This document shows, piece after piece, positions 1 through 10,551 of a stretch of 64,000 bases of DNA. Below the pieces are notes generated by a model. The model made no database searches. It was not told where the DNA came from and was given only the letters and a program-made list of their open reading frames with translations. The DNA lies in the NCBI GenBank assembly GCA_034401135.1, contig JAWZSP010000002.1, forward strand, positions 3,968,001 to 4,032,000, written 5' to 3'. The stretch's first letter is position 1. Every line of letters starts with the position of its first letter. The position numbers and the translations under genes are program-made. The stretch is from Volutella citrinella. Taxonomy: Eukaryota; Ascomycota; Sordariomycetes; Hypocreales; Nectriaceae.

Positions 1-523
1 GGGGGCTTGACCTCAACACAAAGCTCTGAAATGATAATTTTTGGCACCAGCACAGAGAGCGCAAAGCGCACCGTTGCGCTGCCGGCCGTGTCTCACAAGG
101 CGGTGGCGACGTTGCGACCAAGATCGGAGGCCGTCGTCACCACCTCTTGGTGTGGAGGGGCATCGTTACTTGTTTAAAGGTCACTGTTGCCTCCCAATAT
201 TGGGCTTGACGCCATGCCACCTTCATCGACCGAAATCCTGTGCCCCTCCTCCCGAGGACTGACACGGCCACTTCCTGTCCCGCCCGGAGCCATTGGTGCC
301 AGAAACCAGGCTCATCCTGATCCTCCACGTCTCCCCTCGATATCCACCGCCCACTGTTCCGATAGCCTCCGTCTGCGCCTTGTTGGGGCGGTCCCAGACC
401 CATCGACTGACGGCCCCGGGGAGCTTGGTCGCGTGACCCACCCTGGCGTGTGCCGTTTCTACCTCCCCGTCTTCCCTCGACCGCCTCTTTCTCCCCTTTC
501 CTGCCTCTGCATACTCCTCAAAG
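1..523. other. 5' intergenic / leader of the ATRR-like gene
   Basis: No convincing gene is seen. Several short overlapping open frames exist on both strands but show no family features. The last 100 bases before the ATG at 524 are CT-rich on the plus strand, as in many fungal 5' leaders. No TATA element stands out. The left edge may hold the end of a neighbouring gene's flank, but nothing can be assigned. Confidence 0.5.
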
Positions 524-3500
524 ATGGCCATAATCGACGTCAACAGGGACCTGGCTGCCTTGTTTGAGCAGCAGGCCGCGGCCACGCCGGATGCCATTGC
601 GCTCGAGGACGAGAATAGAAGCCTCACCTACGCCGAGCTCGACAGGGAAACATGGGCTCTGGCCGACCAATTGCGTGATCATGGTGTCGGCCGCGATGAC
701 CTCGTCGGCGTTCTCATGTGCCGGAGCGCCGAATACGTGATTAGTTCGCTCGCAGCTCTTCGCGCCGGCGGCGCCTTTCTCGTGCTCGAGCTTGCCTACC
801 CTCCCGCCCTCCTCCGCGACGTTATCGAAGATGCCAAACCCACTGTCATTGTGACCCAGTCGGCGCACGCACGCCAGATCAAGGCCGACGTGCCCATCAT
901 CATTATTGACGACAATGAAAAGGCCGAAAAGAAGACGTCTGGCCATGCCGTTGACCACCGACGCCCCCTGCCTGCCGACGATGACCTCGAGCGACTGGCC
1001 TTTGTGTCGTACTCGTCCGGCACCACCGGCCACCCCAAGGGCATCATGAACCCCCACAGGGCTGCCGTGCGCTCCTATGATTTGAGATTCCGTGTTAGCA
1101 ACCTTGAGCCCGGTGACAGGGTCGCTTGCAATGTCTTTTTCGTCTGGGAGATCCTCCGCCCTCTGCTGCGTGGAGCCACCGTGTTTGCAGTCCCCGACCG
1201 AGTTAGCTACGACCCCACTGCTCTCGTCGAGCTGCTGGCGGCCCGAAAGATTACCGATACCCTCATGACACCGACTTTGCTGGCCACTGTGCTGTCGCGA
1301 CACCCCAATCTTGGTGAAAAGCTCCCAGAGCTGCGATCGCTGTGGCTCAATGGCGAGGTCGTGTCCACAGACCTCGCTCGCCGTGCCATTGCTGCGCTTC
1401 CCAAGACTCGCCTTTTGAACGTGTATAGTGCTAGCGAGACTCACGAAGTCGCCGCTGGAGAGATCCAGAGCTTCATTGACTATGATGCGTCCGTGTGCCC
1501 GGTCGGCCCCACCACCGACCCCGAACATACCTACATCCTCGATGAGGCCGGCAACCGCTTGGGCCCTGGCGTGAGTGGTGAACTTTTTGTCGGTGGCGAT
1601 CTTCTCGCTCGAGGATATCTTAACCTGCCCGAGACGACGGCTAAGGCCTTCCAGCCTGATCCTTATGAGAGAAGGCCGGGTGCGCGCATGTACCGAACGG
1701 GAGACATGGCCCGGATACTCCCCAACGGACTTCTCGAGATCACTGGTCGGGTGGGTGGAATGATTAAGACGCGTGGATACACTGTGCAGCCAGGTGCTGT
1801 GGAGAGCGCCATCAAGAAGCATCTTGCCGTCCGTGACTGTGCTGTTATTGCCCACGGCGAAGGTCTCCAACGACAGCTGGTGGCATATATAATTCGCGAG
1901 CCGGGAGAGCAGCATGCCCGAACGATTCCCGTCATCGACGAGTATGGCTACAGCCCTGTGGCCCGGCGTGCGCTCTCTGCCCACCTGGCGCATTACATGA
2001 TTCCGCCCATCTGGGTTGAACTCGACGAGCTCCCCACGCACGCCGTGTCCGGGAAGACCGATCTCAAGGCCCTGCCGCCTCCTCCGTCGCCCAAGTCTCC
2101 AACGGGTGCTCCCAAGCGGGAGACCAACATCAAGGTCAAGATGGAAACCATCATGATGTTGTGGGCCGCTGCCTTGAACATGCCGGTGGATGCCATCACT
2201 GTTGAGCACAGCTTTTTTGACCTGGGTGGCCACTCCTTGGCCCTTGCCGATCTTGCCAGTCGGTTGTCCAAAAAGTTTGGCTTCCCCGTGCCACTTGGCC
2301 CTCTGGCTGGAACACCCACGCTTGAAGGCCACATGGCCGCCGTCAAGGCTGCACGAGATGGCCATACTGCCGCTGTGCAGGCCGACTTGCCCGCTGTCCT
2401 TCGTGCTGATAGTGAGCTTTCCGAGGATATCCAGTCCAATGGAACGCCCATGTGCGCCCTCAAAGATGCCAACACCATTCTCCTGACTGGAGCAACCGGA
2501 TATCTTGGTGCCTTCATCCTGAAGTCCCTAGTTGAAAACACCACGGCCCAGATCATCTGCCTTGTTCGATTCACTGAGCCAGTCGACGATTGCCGCCCTG
2601 CTGGTATGGCTCGTATTCGTAAGAACCTTGTCGACGTCGGTCTTTGGGATGACTCGATTCTCGAGCGCATGGAAATCTTGCCTGGAAACCTGGCTAGGAA
2701 GCGCCTGGGACTTTCACCTGAGACCTTTGACGACGTCGCGTCCCAGGTGCAGGTTATTGTGCACGCTGCCGCCACCGTCAACCTCGTGTACCCCTATGCT
2801 GCGTTGAGAAACGCCAACGTTGGGGGCACGCGTGAGATCCTCCGCCTTGCAAGCCGAGGCGGTGCTACTGTCCACCACATCTCTACCAACGGCGTGTTGT
2901 CGCCATCGACCGAAGGCTGGTCTGAGGATGTGGTCATTGACATTGATGATGTCCCCACCAAACTGCTGGACGGCTACGGCCAGACGAAGTGGGTTGGCGA
3001 GAAGCTGGTCTTCGAGGCTGGCCGCCGTGGCATCCCTGTTCGCATTTACCGACCGGGAACCATTACGGGACACAGCAAGACGGGTTCTACCAACACTTAC
3101 GACTTGATGAATGCCTTGATTGTCGAATCACTGCAGCTGGGTTACGCACCCAATGTAGACGACTGGTTCTTGGAGATGACGCCGGTGGACTTTGTTACCG
3201 ATGCCATCGTTACCCTCGCCAACCACACGGGCAACACCGACCAGCAAGTCTACCACCTCGGCGACCCGGCCCCCATCGCATCCAAGGACTTGTTTGCCAT
3301 GCTGGCTCAGCTTGGATATCCCACTGAGCCCCTTCCCTGGGACGAGTGGGTTGCCCTTTGGAGCGAGAAGCGGGCTAGCAGAAAGGCGAACGACGACCCC
3401 TTCACCGTCGATATTCTGCGCGGCGGCATGCCCAACGTGGAGATTCTCAAGTCTGTCATTGTTTTGAAGGATGGAAAGACGCAGCCGACGCTCGATGAGC

Positions 3501-4372
3501 TCAAGGTTCACCGACCCCAGGTCGGCCGCGGTCTGATGGAGATTTACACGCGGCACTTTTACGCCCGAGGTTGGCTTCCGAGGGCGCCGCTACGGAACCA
3601 AGCCAACGGAGTGGCCATCCGGGCACGCAAGGGCCGGCTGGCTGGCAAGGTCGCCGTTGTCACTGGCGCATCATCTGGAATCGGTGCTGCTGTGGCTGCG
3701 GGCTTGGCTAAGGAGGGCGCTCACGTCGCCATCGCGGCTCGACGCGCGGAAGCTTTGGAGGGTGTGAGGAAGACGATTGCTGCCCACGGCGGCAAGGTGC
3801 TGGTTCACAAGACGGACGTCACGGACAAGGCGCAGGTGGAGTCGCTGATGCGCACAGCGAGCGAGGAGCTTGGCCCCATCGATATCCTGGTCAGCTGCGC
3901 TGGGGTCATGTACTTCACCATGATGGCCAACGTCCAGACGGACGAATGGGAGCGGACCGTGGACGTCAACTGCAAGGGCCTGCTACACTGCCTGGCCTCG
4001 ACAGTGCCGGGTATGTTGTCTCGAGGCAGCGGCCACATCGTGGCAATCTCTTCTGATGCGGGCCGCAAGGTGTTCGCCGGGCTGGGCGTCTACTCGGCGT
4101 CCAAATTCTTCGTCGAAGCGACGCTGCAGGCCCTGCGGCTGGAGACTGCAGGGTCCGGACTGCGGGTGTCGTCGATCCAGCCCGGAAACGTGGCGACGGA
4201 CCTGCTGGGCATGTCAACCGACGCCGAGGCACTGAAGAAGTACGGCGAGCCATCGGGCGCCAAGGTGCTGGATGCGGAGGATATCGCGTCTTCTATTGTC
4301 TACGCCGTGTGTCAGCCGCCGCATGTCGCCGTCAACGAGGTGCTGATTGAGCCCCGGGATGAGCCCATCTAA
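524..4372 (+). CDS. ATRR: NRPS-like A-T-R-SDR reductase, probable glycine betaine reductase
   Basis: A 1282-residue single-exon protein. Domains in order: adenylation (about 10-510; A3 motif SYSSGTTGHPKG near 162), carrier protein (FFDLGGHSLA near 564, phosphopantetheine Ser near 571), thioester reductase (LLTGATGYLG near 654; YxxxK in YGQTK), then a C-terminal short-chain dehydrogenase (VVTGASSGIG near 1044; YSASK). No condensation domain is present. This order matches the fungal ATRR enzyme described as reducing glycine betaine to choline via betaine aldehyde with NAD(P)H. In the A4 region the Asp that normally binds an alpha-amino group (D235 of GrsA) aligns with Val in NVFFVWE, as expected for a substrate without a free amino group. 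The cytosolic role is inferred from the family. A shorter NRPS-like carboxylate reductase with another substrate is the alternative. The start is the first ATG after a CT-rich leader. Confidence 0.82.
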   Translation: MAIIDVNRDLAALFEQQAAATPDAIALEDENRSLTYAELDRETWALADQLRDHGVGRDDLVGVLMCRSAEYVISSLAALRAGGAFLVLELAYPPALLRDVIEDAKPTVIVTQSAHARQIKADVPIIIIDDNEKAEKKTSGHAVDHRRPLPADDDLERLAFVSYSSGTTGHPKGIMNPHRAAVRSYDLRFRVSNLEPGDRVACNVFFVWEILRPLLRGATVFAVPDRVSYDPTALVELLAARKITDTLMTPTLLATVLSRHPNLGEKLPELRSLWLNGEVVSTDLARRAIAALPKTRLLNVYSASETHEVAAGEIQSFIDYDASVCPVGPTTDPEHTYILDEAGNRLGPGVSGELFVGGDLLARGYLNLPETTAKAFQPDPYERRPGARMYRTGDMARILPNGLLEITGRVGGMIKTRGYTVQPGAVESAIKKHLAVRDCAVIAHGEGLQRQLVAYIIREPGEQHARTIPVIDEYGYSPVARRALSAHLAHYMIPPIWVELDELPTHAVSGKTDLKALPPPPSPKSPTGAPKRETNIKVKMETIMMLWAAALNMPVDAITVEHSFFDLGGHSLALADLASRLSKKFGFPVPLGPLAGTPTLEGHMAAVKAARDGHTAAVQADLPAVLRADSELSEDIQSNGTPMCALKDANTILLTGATGYLGAFILKSLVENTTAQIICLVRFTEPVDDCRPAGMARIRKNLVDVGLWDDSILERMEILPGNLARKRLGLSPETFDDVASQVQVIVHAAATVNLVYPYAALRNANVGGTREILRLASRGGATVHHISTNGVLSPSTEGWSEDVVIDIDDVPTKLLDGYGQTKWVGEKLVFEAGRRGIPVRIYRPGTITGHSKTGSTNTYDLMNALIVESLQLGYAPNVDDWFLEMTPVDFVTDAIVTLANHTGNTDQQVYHLGDPAPIASKDLFAMLAQLGYPTEPLPWDEWVALWSEKRASRKANDDPFTVDILRGGMPNVEILKSVIVLKDGKTQPTLDELKVHRPQVGRGLMEIYTRHFYARGWLPRAPLRNQANGVAIRARKGRLAGKVAVVTGASSGIGAAVAAGLAKEGAHVAIAARRAEALEGVRKTIAAHGGKVLVHKTDVTDKAQVESLMRTASEELGPIDILVSCAGVMYFTMMANVQTDEWERTVDVNCKGLLHCLASTVPGMLSRGSGHIVAISSDAGRKVFAGLGVYSASKFFVEATLQALRLETAGSGLRVSSIQPGNVATDLLGMSTDAEALKKYGEPSGAKVLDAEDIASSIVYAVCQPPHVAVNEVLIEPRDEPI

Positions 4373-6541
4373 GAAATGCGTGATGGGCCGGCCGCATGAA
4401 TGAATGAAACAACAAGTGCACGTTGAATATTAATAATGACTACGGCTTCTCTGTTTGGCCAAGGTGCCAAGTCTTGCCCAGTGAATGAGTGAATGAATGT
4501 TTGTCTCGGAAATCTGGCTCTGGGCTGGGCATCGCGATGGGCACGAAACAAGGTGAGGTGATGTCGGGACTATGAGCTGATGGACGAGACAAGCGAGCAA
4601 GCGAGCAGACAAGGATGGACACCCTAAACGTGGAAGAGTCCATCAGGGGATAGATGCAGTTGGAATTCGCTTCTGCTGAACCGCGGCTAGTCTAACCTGA
4701 ATTGCCCCAAGGCGCGAGATGAAACGGGAGAGGTCATCCTCCTAATTGATAAAGGCACTTCCCAGAGATAATCTGATGCGCACTGGAAAAATTCGAGCCG
4801 CGCGCGAGAGCATCGTTGTCTTTTGGCGACGGCAGCTCTGTGTCCAACCAATTCCCGACCAGGGTGCCTGTCAATGACCCTGGCCGTGCTGCTGGTGAGT
4901 GGAGAGCGTGGGCCTGCCTACTGGCACCTGAAGGGTCAAGCTCAGGGGCCGATCATGATTGTGATTTTGGCACATCTCGCCTGGCGGCAATCTTGATGGT
5001 TAATTTCGCCGGCGCAGCGGCCGCCTGTCTCAGAAGACTCGAGGACGGAGATGAGTGGTGAGGTGATGACATGACGAGGAATGCAGATATGATGGGCATT
5101 GACTGATTGAATTCTCTCCTCATTCACAAGCATCTTCGCAACTGACTGACATCACTACCCGCGTGCATTGTTTGCCTGCATCTTGTCGGAGGCATTACAT
5201 CTAATCGGCAAATGGGCGAGCTCGGCTGTCTGGGCCAGGCTTGAGGCTCAAACACAAGCTGCGGATGTTCCACCAATCGCCGGCGTTCCCCTTGCACAGT
5301 CCCAGACAGCCGGGGGACAGGGAGGGGCCACGATCAGGGGTGGGGTTGCTGGCGGCCCCGGACGATTGCTCTTCTCGGCCGTGGGCTGGGTTCCAGAATC
5401 CGGTGACGGCGGCGCTTGCCCGCACTCTCGTTTCGTCCCATGTCAATACGTCAGGTCTGCTCTACCTTTTTCGGCGTCTGCGCAGTGGCGTGAGGGTGAA
5501 TTGGCGGGGCGGAGAGAGCCAAGCGAAAGAGGCCATGGATCATGGGCGGTAGGGTCTTTGGCGACGGCAGATTGGGCAGGCGAATTTTTTTCGTTTTGCC
5601 GTAGGAACCGAGCAGCATGGGATGCCGGGTGGACGTGCGCCGGGGTTTCTGGGACGGTTTGAAATTGATGAGCGTCGTCTTTATGCGGAGGATGGAGTTG
5701 TCCAAGAGCTCAATACTAACGATCTGGCAGAGACGGACGACAATGTGTCGGCCCATGGCCAGGACGATTCATACAGAGAAGTCGATGGACTGGTACTGGG
5801 CCAATAGAGGTCCTGCAGTGAGCAGCAAACGGTTGTCGGAGTTGCATTCCCCAAAGCAGATGCTGGCCTGGTCCGTTTCGGCCGCACCTTGCGGTGGCCG
5901 ATGCTGCCCCATACTCACCCACCAACCCCTGCTCGTCGACTGCCGCCTCGACCTTAAGGACGGGCGACCAGGACCCAGAAGGGCGAGCGAGGAAATTGGC
6001 GGATAACTCCAAAGGGCCTCTTCTGGGTCGCATGGCCACCCCTGGCCCGTGTCAAAGTCTCAGGCCATGGGAAAAGAGGAGTTTAGTTTGCTGGCGAGGC
6101 ACGATGCCCATTCGAGGCTAGCAGCTGGCAGACTGCTGCATTGTGATGAGATGAGATATGCCTTTCGGCATGAGGGGCTAAGCGAGAAGTCGGTATATGA
6201 GGTCGCCTCTCCTCGGGTCTCCTCCTGCCTCTCCTCTTCTCTTGCTCTTCCATTCAACCTTTCTTGTTTCAACGGGACCTTGACGGACCAGATTTGCCAT
6301 TCCTTTCTTTGTACACTTGTACATTCACTTTCATTCCATCCTTGCCATTCACTACAGCCTTGACGGCTTCATTCTTTCGATACAAACGCTTTCTTCGCGA
6401 AACCTTTCAAACAAACCCTTCTTTACAACAAAGACAGCAGCATCTGGTCCCAGAGACTTTTGTTACGACAAAACCCAAACAATTCGCTACACCGACCCTT
6501 TTTTCGCCGACACACTTGACGAATAACCAAATCAATTCATC
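4373..6541. other. Intergenic region, no gene recognised
   Basis: About 2.2 kb between the ATRR-like gene and the LPMO-like gene. Open frames up to 164 codons occur on both strands but overlap each other and show no domain features. From about 6200 to 6540 the plus strand becomes CT/A-rich without G runs, which looks like the promoter and 5' leader of the highly biased LPMO-like gene at 6542. No tRNA or repeat is seen. Confidence 0.55.
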
Positions 6542-7738
6542 ATGATGCACAAGATTGCCGCCCTCTCCGCCCTCGTGCCCCTCGTCGCCGGCCACGGCTA
6601 CGTCCTCAGCCCCCCTGCCCGCCAGCCCGGCGCTGCCTACAAGACGGCCTGCGGTGACGGCGCGTGGAACCAGCAGTCTTCCGACATCAACGGCAACGTG
6701 CAGGGCATCTACCAGGTGGTTGGCTCCAACCTCGACACGTCCAAGTGCAACCTGTGGCTCTGCAAGGGCTTCCAGTTCGACGACGTCAAGGCCGCCGACG
6801 TGCAGAGCTACTCGCCAGGCCAGAAGGTCGACTTCACCGTCGACATCCGCGCCCCCCACACTGGCTACGCCAACGTGTCCGTCGTCAAGACGAGCACCAA
6901 CTCCATCGTCGGCACCCCGCTGATTGAGTTCTCCAACTACGCCAGCAACAACGGCATCCCCGCCAACAACACCGCCTTCAGCGTCACCCTGCCCGAGAAC
7001 CTCTCCGGCTGCGAGGCTGCCGGCGACTGTGTCCTGCAGTGGTTCTGGGACGCCGAGAACATCAACCAGACCTACGAGGCTTGCGTCGACTTCAAGGTTG
7101 GTGGCTCCTCCTCTGGCGGTGGCTCCGGCGGCTCTCCCTCTGCCGGTGCTTCCTCTGCCGCCGGTGTCCCTGCTACCGGTGCCGCTACCGCTCCCGCTAC
7201 CGGAGCTGCTACCGGTGCTCCCACTGCTCCGGCTACCAACGCCCCCGCTCCCAACCCTGCTGCTACCCAGGCTCCCAACGCCTCCGGCTCTTCTGACTCC
7301 TCCCCCGAGGCCACTGCTCCCGCCGGTGGCAGCGCCGACGATGAGGAGTGCCCCGCCGACGAGGAGACTGATGCTGGTGCCCTCCCCGCCGCTACCTCTG
7401 GCGGTGCCGCTGCCGCTCCCACCGGCACCCCTGCCGACGACGAGGAGTGCCCTGCTGACGATGAGTACCCGGCCGCCACCTCGGGCTCTGCCTCCGCTCC
7501 CACCGGCGCCGCCGGCGATGACGAGGAGTGCCCTGCCGATGAGGAGACCGGCGCAGCCCCTGTGACCACCGCCATCTCTCCCGTTCCCACCGTCGCCGCC
7601 GCCGGTGCCAACAGCAAGCCCAGCACCGTGTACGTGACCGTCGAGCCCAAGACCGAGACCGTCACCGTGACTGTTGGCGGTGGCAACGGCGCGGCCAAGA
7701 CCGTCACCGTGACCGCCCAGGCCGCCGCCTGCACTTAA
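6542..7738 (+). CDS. Secreted LPMO-like protein with acidic Cys-repeat tail
   Basis: A 398-residue single-exon protein. Residues 1-17 form a signal peptide ending LVAG, so the mature chain would start with His18 (HGYVLSPPARQPG), the N-terminal histidine brace of copper monooxygenases. A second candidate ligand is His106 (APHTGYANV). The axial aromatic would be Phe184 in YEACVDF, a layout typical of LPMO_10/chitin-binding type 4 (PF03067) proteins. The catalytic domain ends near residue 186. About 210 residues of Ser/Ala/Pro/Thr/Gly-rich linker follow, containing three copies of DDEECPAD(E/D)E between about 262 and 340, then a Val/Thr-rich end closing ACT. No GPI signal is evident. Codon use is strongly C-ending, suggesting high expression. 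The substrate (chitin or another glucan) cannot be read from sequence. Confidence 0.75.
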   Translation: MMHKIAALSALVPLVAGHGYVLSPPARQPGAAYKTACGDGAWNQQSSDINGNVQGIYQVVGSNLDTSKCNLWLCKGFQFDDVKAADVQSYSPGQKVDFTVDIRAPHTGYANVSVVKTSTNSIVGTPLIEFSNYASNNGIPANNTAFSVTLPENLSGCEAAGDCVLQWFWDAENINQTYEACVDFKVGGSSSGGGSGGSPSAGASSAAGVPATGAATAPATGAATGAPTAPATNAPAPNPAATQAPNASGSSDSSPEATAPAGGSADDEECPADEETDAGALPAATSGGAAAAPTGTPADDEECPADDEYPAATSGSASAPTGAAGDDEECPADEETGAAPVTTAISPVPTVAAAGANSKPSTVYVTVEPKTETVTVTVGGGNGAAKTVTVTAQAAACT

Positions 7739-10551
7739 GTCTCATCCCTCCGGCTAGACCGTAGGAGATGCCAGCTCAAAGTGCAGACTGATGTTGTGCG
7801 CTTGTGCTTGGTCTGATGCTCGGTGGTGTTGAGCAATTGGATATTCTTGTCATGTGTAGATATTTAACATTAACGAAAAAATCGGGTAGCCCTCTGTGGG
7901 GGTAGTCTCAATGAAACAAGTTAAAAAAAATACCTTTGCTCTTTGTTTCAATGTGAAGTTTTGGCGATCAGGCATGTTTGCTGTTTTGCGTCTTTTGTTC
8001 GTACTCGTGGCTCAGGGGCGCTGAGGATCCCCCACGAGCGGGAGTTTCGGTTTCAGCGCCCCATCAGCTCGGGCCTGAAGCCTCGTGCGGGTTGAAACTT
8101 GAAGCTGTCATGCCTGGGGGTGGTCTGTCTCAGACACTCTGTGACGCTCGGGCTGAGCCGGCACCGGGTGGTTGGACCGACACAGGGACAGAAACGTGGG
8201 CGCCCGAGGCCCGATGGCCTTCGTGTTTAATTGTTGATTCGACACGACGGCCTAGGAGAGTAGTGATGAGCATTTGATCCAAGCTCCTGTCGCGGCATCG
8301 ACTTATACGCGGCCTTGAGTTGCAGGAGTACGCGGCGCAGCGGCACTGGCTTGGCTTGCCTAATTGGGTAATTGTCGATCCGCCTCCGCCATCCCCGACG
8401 GCGCCCGCATCCACACCCGACCGTCCGTCGTCTTGGCGGGAATTGGCGCCCAGGCCACTGGGTCTCAGGATCAGTCTGCTACGGTCGTAGATGTGGATGT
8501 TTTGCAGGATATAATCTGGGATTGGGAGATTTATCTCGGGGTCTCAAAGCGCTTTGTCTTTGTGTGCCAGGTCAATGCCAATGCCTAGTGTTGCGTTGAA
8601 ATACTGGGCGCTGCTCTGTCGCTGGAGAGCATCCAGGGCCTCGTGGCACTGGCGAGTATCAGAAAGTCACACAAGCGGCCAAGACACGCCATGCAACGCC
8701 CAGGTCCGCGAGCAATCCCGGGCCAGGGGACACACAGAAGCCACGACTAGTCCAGGGAATAAATCACAACGAGATTGGCAGATTATTCCCAGCCAGCAGA
8801 CTTGCATCAACCATCATGGTCCGTGTCTGAACCGCAAGGGGAGGGTGGAGATGACCCGAGCGGTAGTCACGCTAGCCGCGTCAGCACGGCGGAGGATCTG
8901 GCCTCTGTAGTGACGCCACCTCGGCACATCACTCTGGAGGAGCCGTGTTCATGGACTCATGGGCTGGCAGTTGGGTTTTTCTGGAATGGGGGATGTCTGA
9001 CGGTGGCGGTAGGGGATACGATTGGGGACACGCGACGAGACAATGGAGAGTAGAGAGGGATTTGTCTCGTCTGGGAGGGCGTCTTGATCTTGCTTGCTCC
9101 CTCCCAGTCGAATGTGGATGGCTGGCTGGATGTCTAACGGGGCAGCGGACCCCAAGCCGGCTGTCGAGAGAACCCCCGGTCGACGCCATTGCACCCGCCG
9201 CCTGTGCGAGTCGGTGGTAAACGAAGAGTGTTTGTTCCTTGGAGGGCACATCAAGTGTAGCCCGGCCAGCTCAGCGCCGCGCCGTCCCGGAGCCAAGAGA
9301 ATTCACCGACGTCTGTCGTGGAACCCGATCGCGCACTCTTGCGTGTATCAATCAATGCATGCTTGTCCGACGGAGGGAGGGGTGTCACGGAGGTAAGAGA
9401 CACGCACGGAGCTGAAGGCTGGATGGGCAGAAAACAAGATTATTAGCTTAAACGCCACGCGGAAGAGCGGCTATTGTTGTGCCTTGTGAGGGAGACTAGC
9501 AAGATGACTGAGGCACGATCAAGGTTTATTTCCCATTAGCATTTCCCGTCATGCGTGTTTGGCCCCGGGGGCGGAATGCAGAAGTCAACGAAACGAAAGG
9601 TCAAGGAGCGGATAGGTCATGGAATCGAATGGTCAACGAAAGTACAACCAAGAATACAGCCAAGGATTCACGCACGCAGCCGAAACAAAACGACACCAAC
9701 GGCCGCACCTGTCAGAGCCCAAGCCGCCGCCAGACGGGAACCCGCGCTCAGCCCCGGGCCATCGCCCCCGACCCGAGCTCCGGTGCTTGCGTCAACCCTC
9801 ACAGGGGGGCCTGTAATCCTATATCGGGTGTCCTGTGATGCGCAAACCCCGGAAAGTGGGCGCAGACGGCGGCTGGCGCTACCAACCGCTGAGGCTGCGC
9901 GACGGATGGCCTACTATGTACCTGCAATCCCACATAACGGCCATTGCTCGGTCGGGTGAGGTGTCCGTCCACCTACGTAACGACACCGTCTGAGGGGTGG
10001 GCGTGGCGTGCGCGGCCAGAGTCCACATGCCACCCATTGCTTGTGGATGTGCAAAGTATGTGTACGTACGCACTATATCAATTATGGGGAGTATTCTCCT
10101 ACTTATTACTAGTACCTGGTATGCTCACAAAGGCTGTCTGTCATCCCAGCAAACACTTGTTGCTAAACACACCCTCTCTATCCCCGACTGTCCCCTCTGT
10201 CCCTCTGTCAGTCTGTCCCTCCTGACTTGATCCTTGTCCTAGTATTATATCTGCATCGTCACCCCTCGCTGCATCCAACGCCACCTGTCCATCCCCTTCT
10301 CCCCATCAGCATTTCTTTTGTCTATTGCTGCGCAACACCGACAAGTCTCTTCCTTTCTCCGCGGCACACTCTTTCGGCCTAATTCACCAACTCTTTGCGC
10401 TCTTCCGCAAACAGTGCCCGCTCCTTCGTTCTTCCGGCACTCCTTGATCCGTCCACTGGCCCGACTTGGGCATGGTAATTCTCTGATTCAACTTGTCATT
10501 GATTGAAACCCCAATCGAGCAGATCAACGATATAGACAACAAACACTCGAG
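7739..10551. other. Intergenic region, no gene recognised
   Basis: About 2.8 kb. An A-rich stretch at about 7875-7930 may serve as the 3' end of the LPMO-like transcript. Small open frames up to 134 codons are scattered on both strands without recognisable features. The plus strand is CT-rich from about 10160 to 10480, consistent with a promoter and leader for the gene at 10552. Confidence 0.5.

Noticed and set aside
518..2365. 615-codon open frame on the minus strand opposite the ATRR-like gene
   Set aside because: It is antisense to the well-supported adenylation domain. Its composition (Gly/Arg/His/Val-rich) is what the complement of a C-ending codon-biased gene gives, and no domain motif is visible.
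7072..7734. 220-codon minus-strand frame inside the LPMO-like gene
   Set aside because: Low-complexity Ala/Val/Ser/Gly antisense of the repeat tail.
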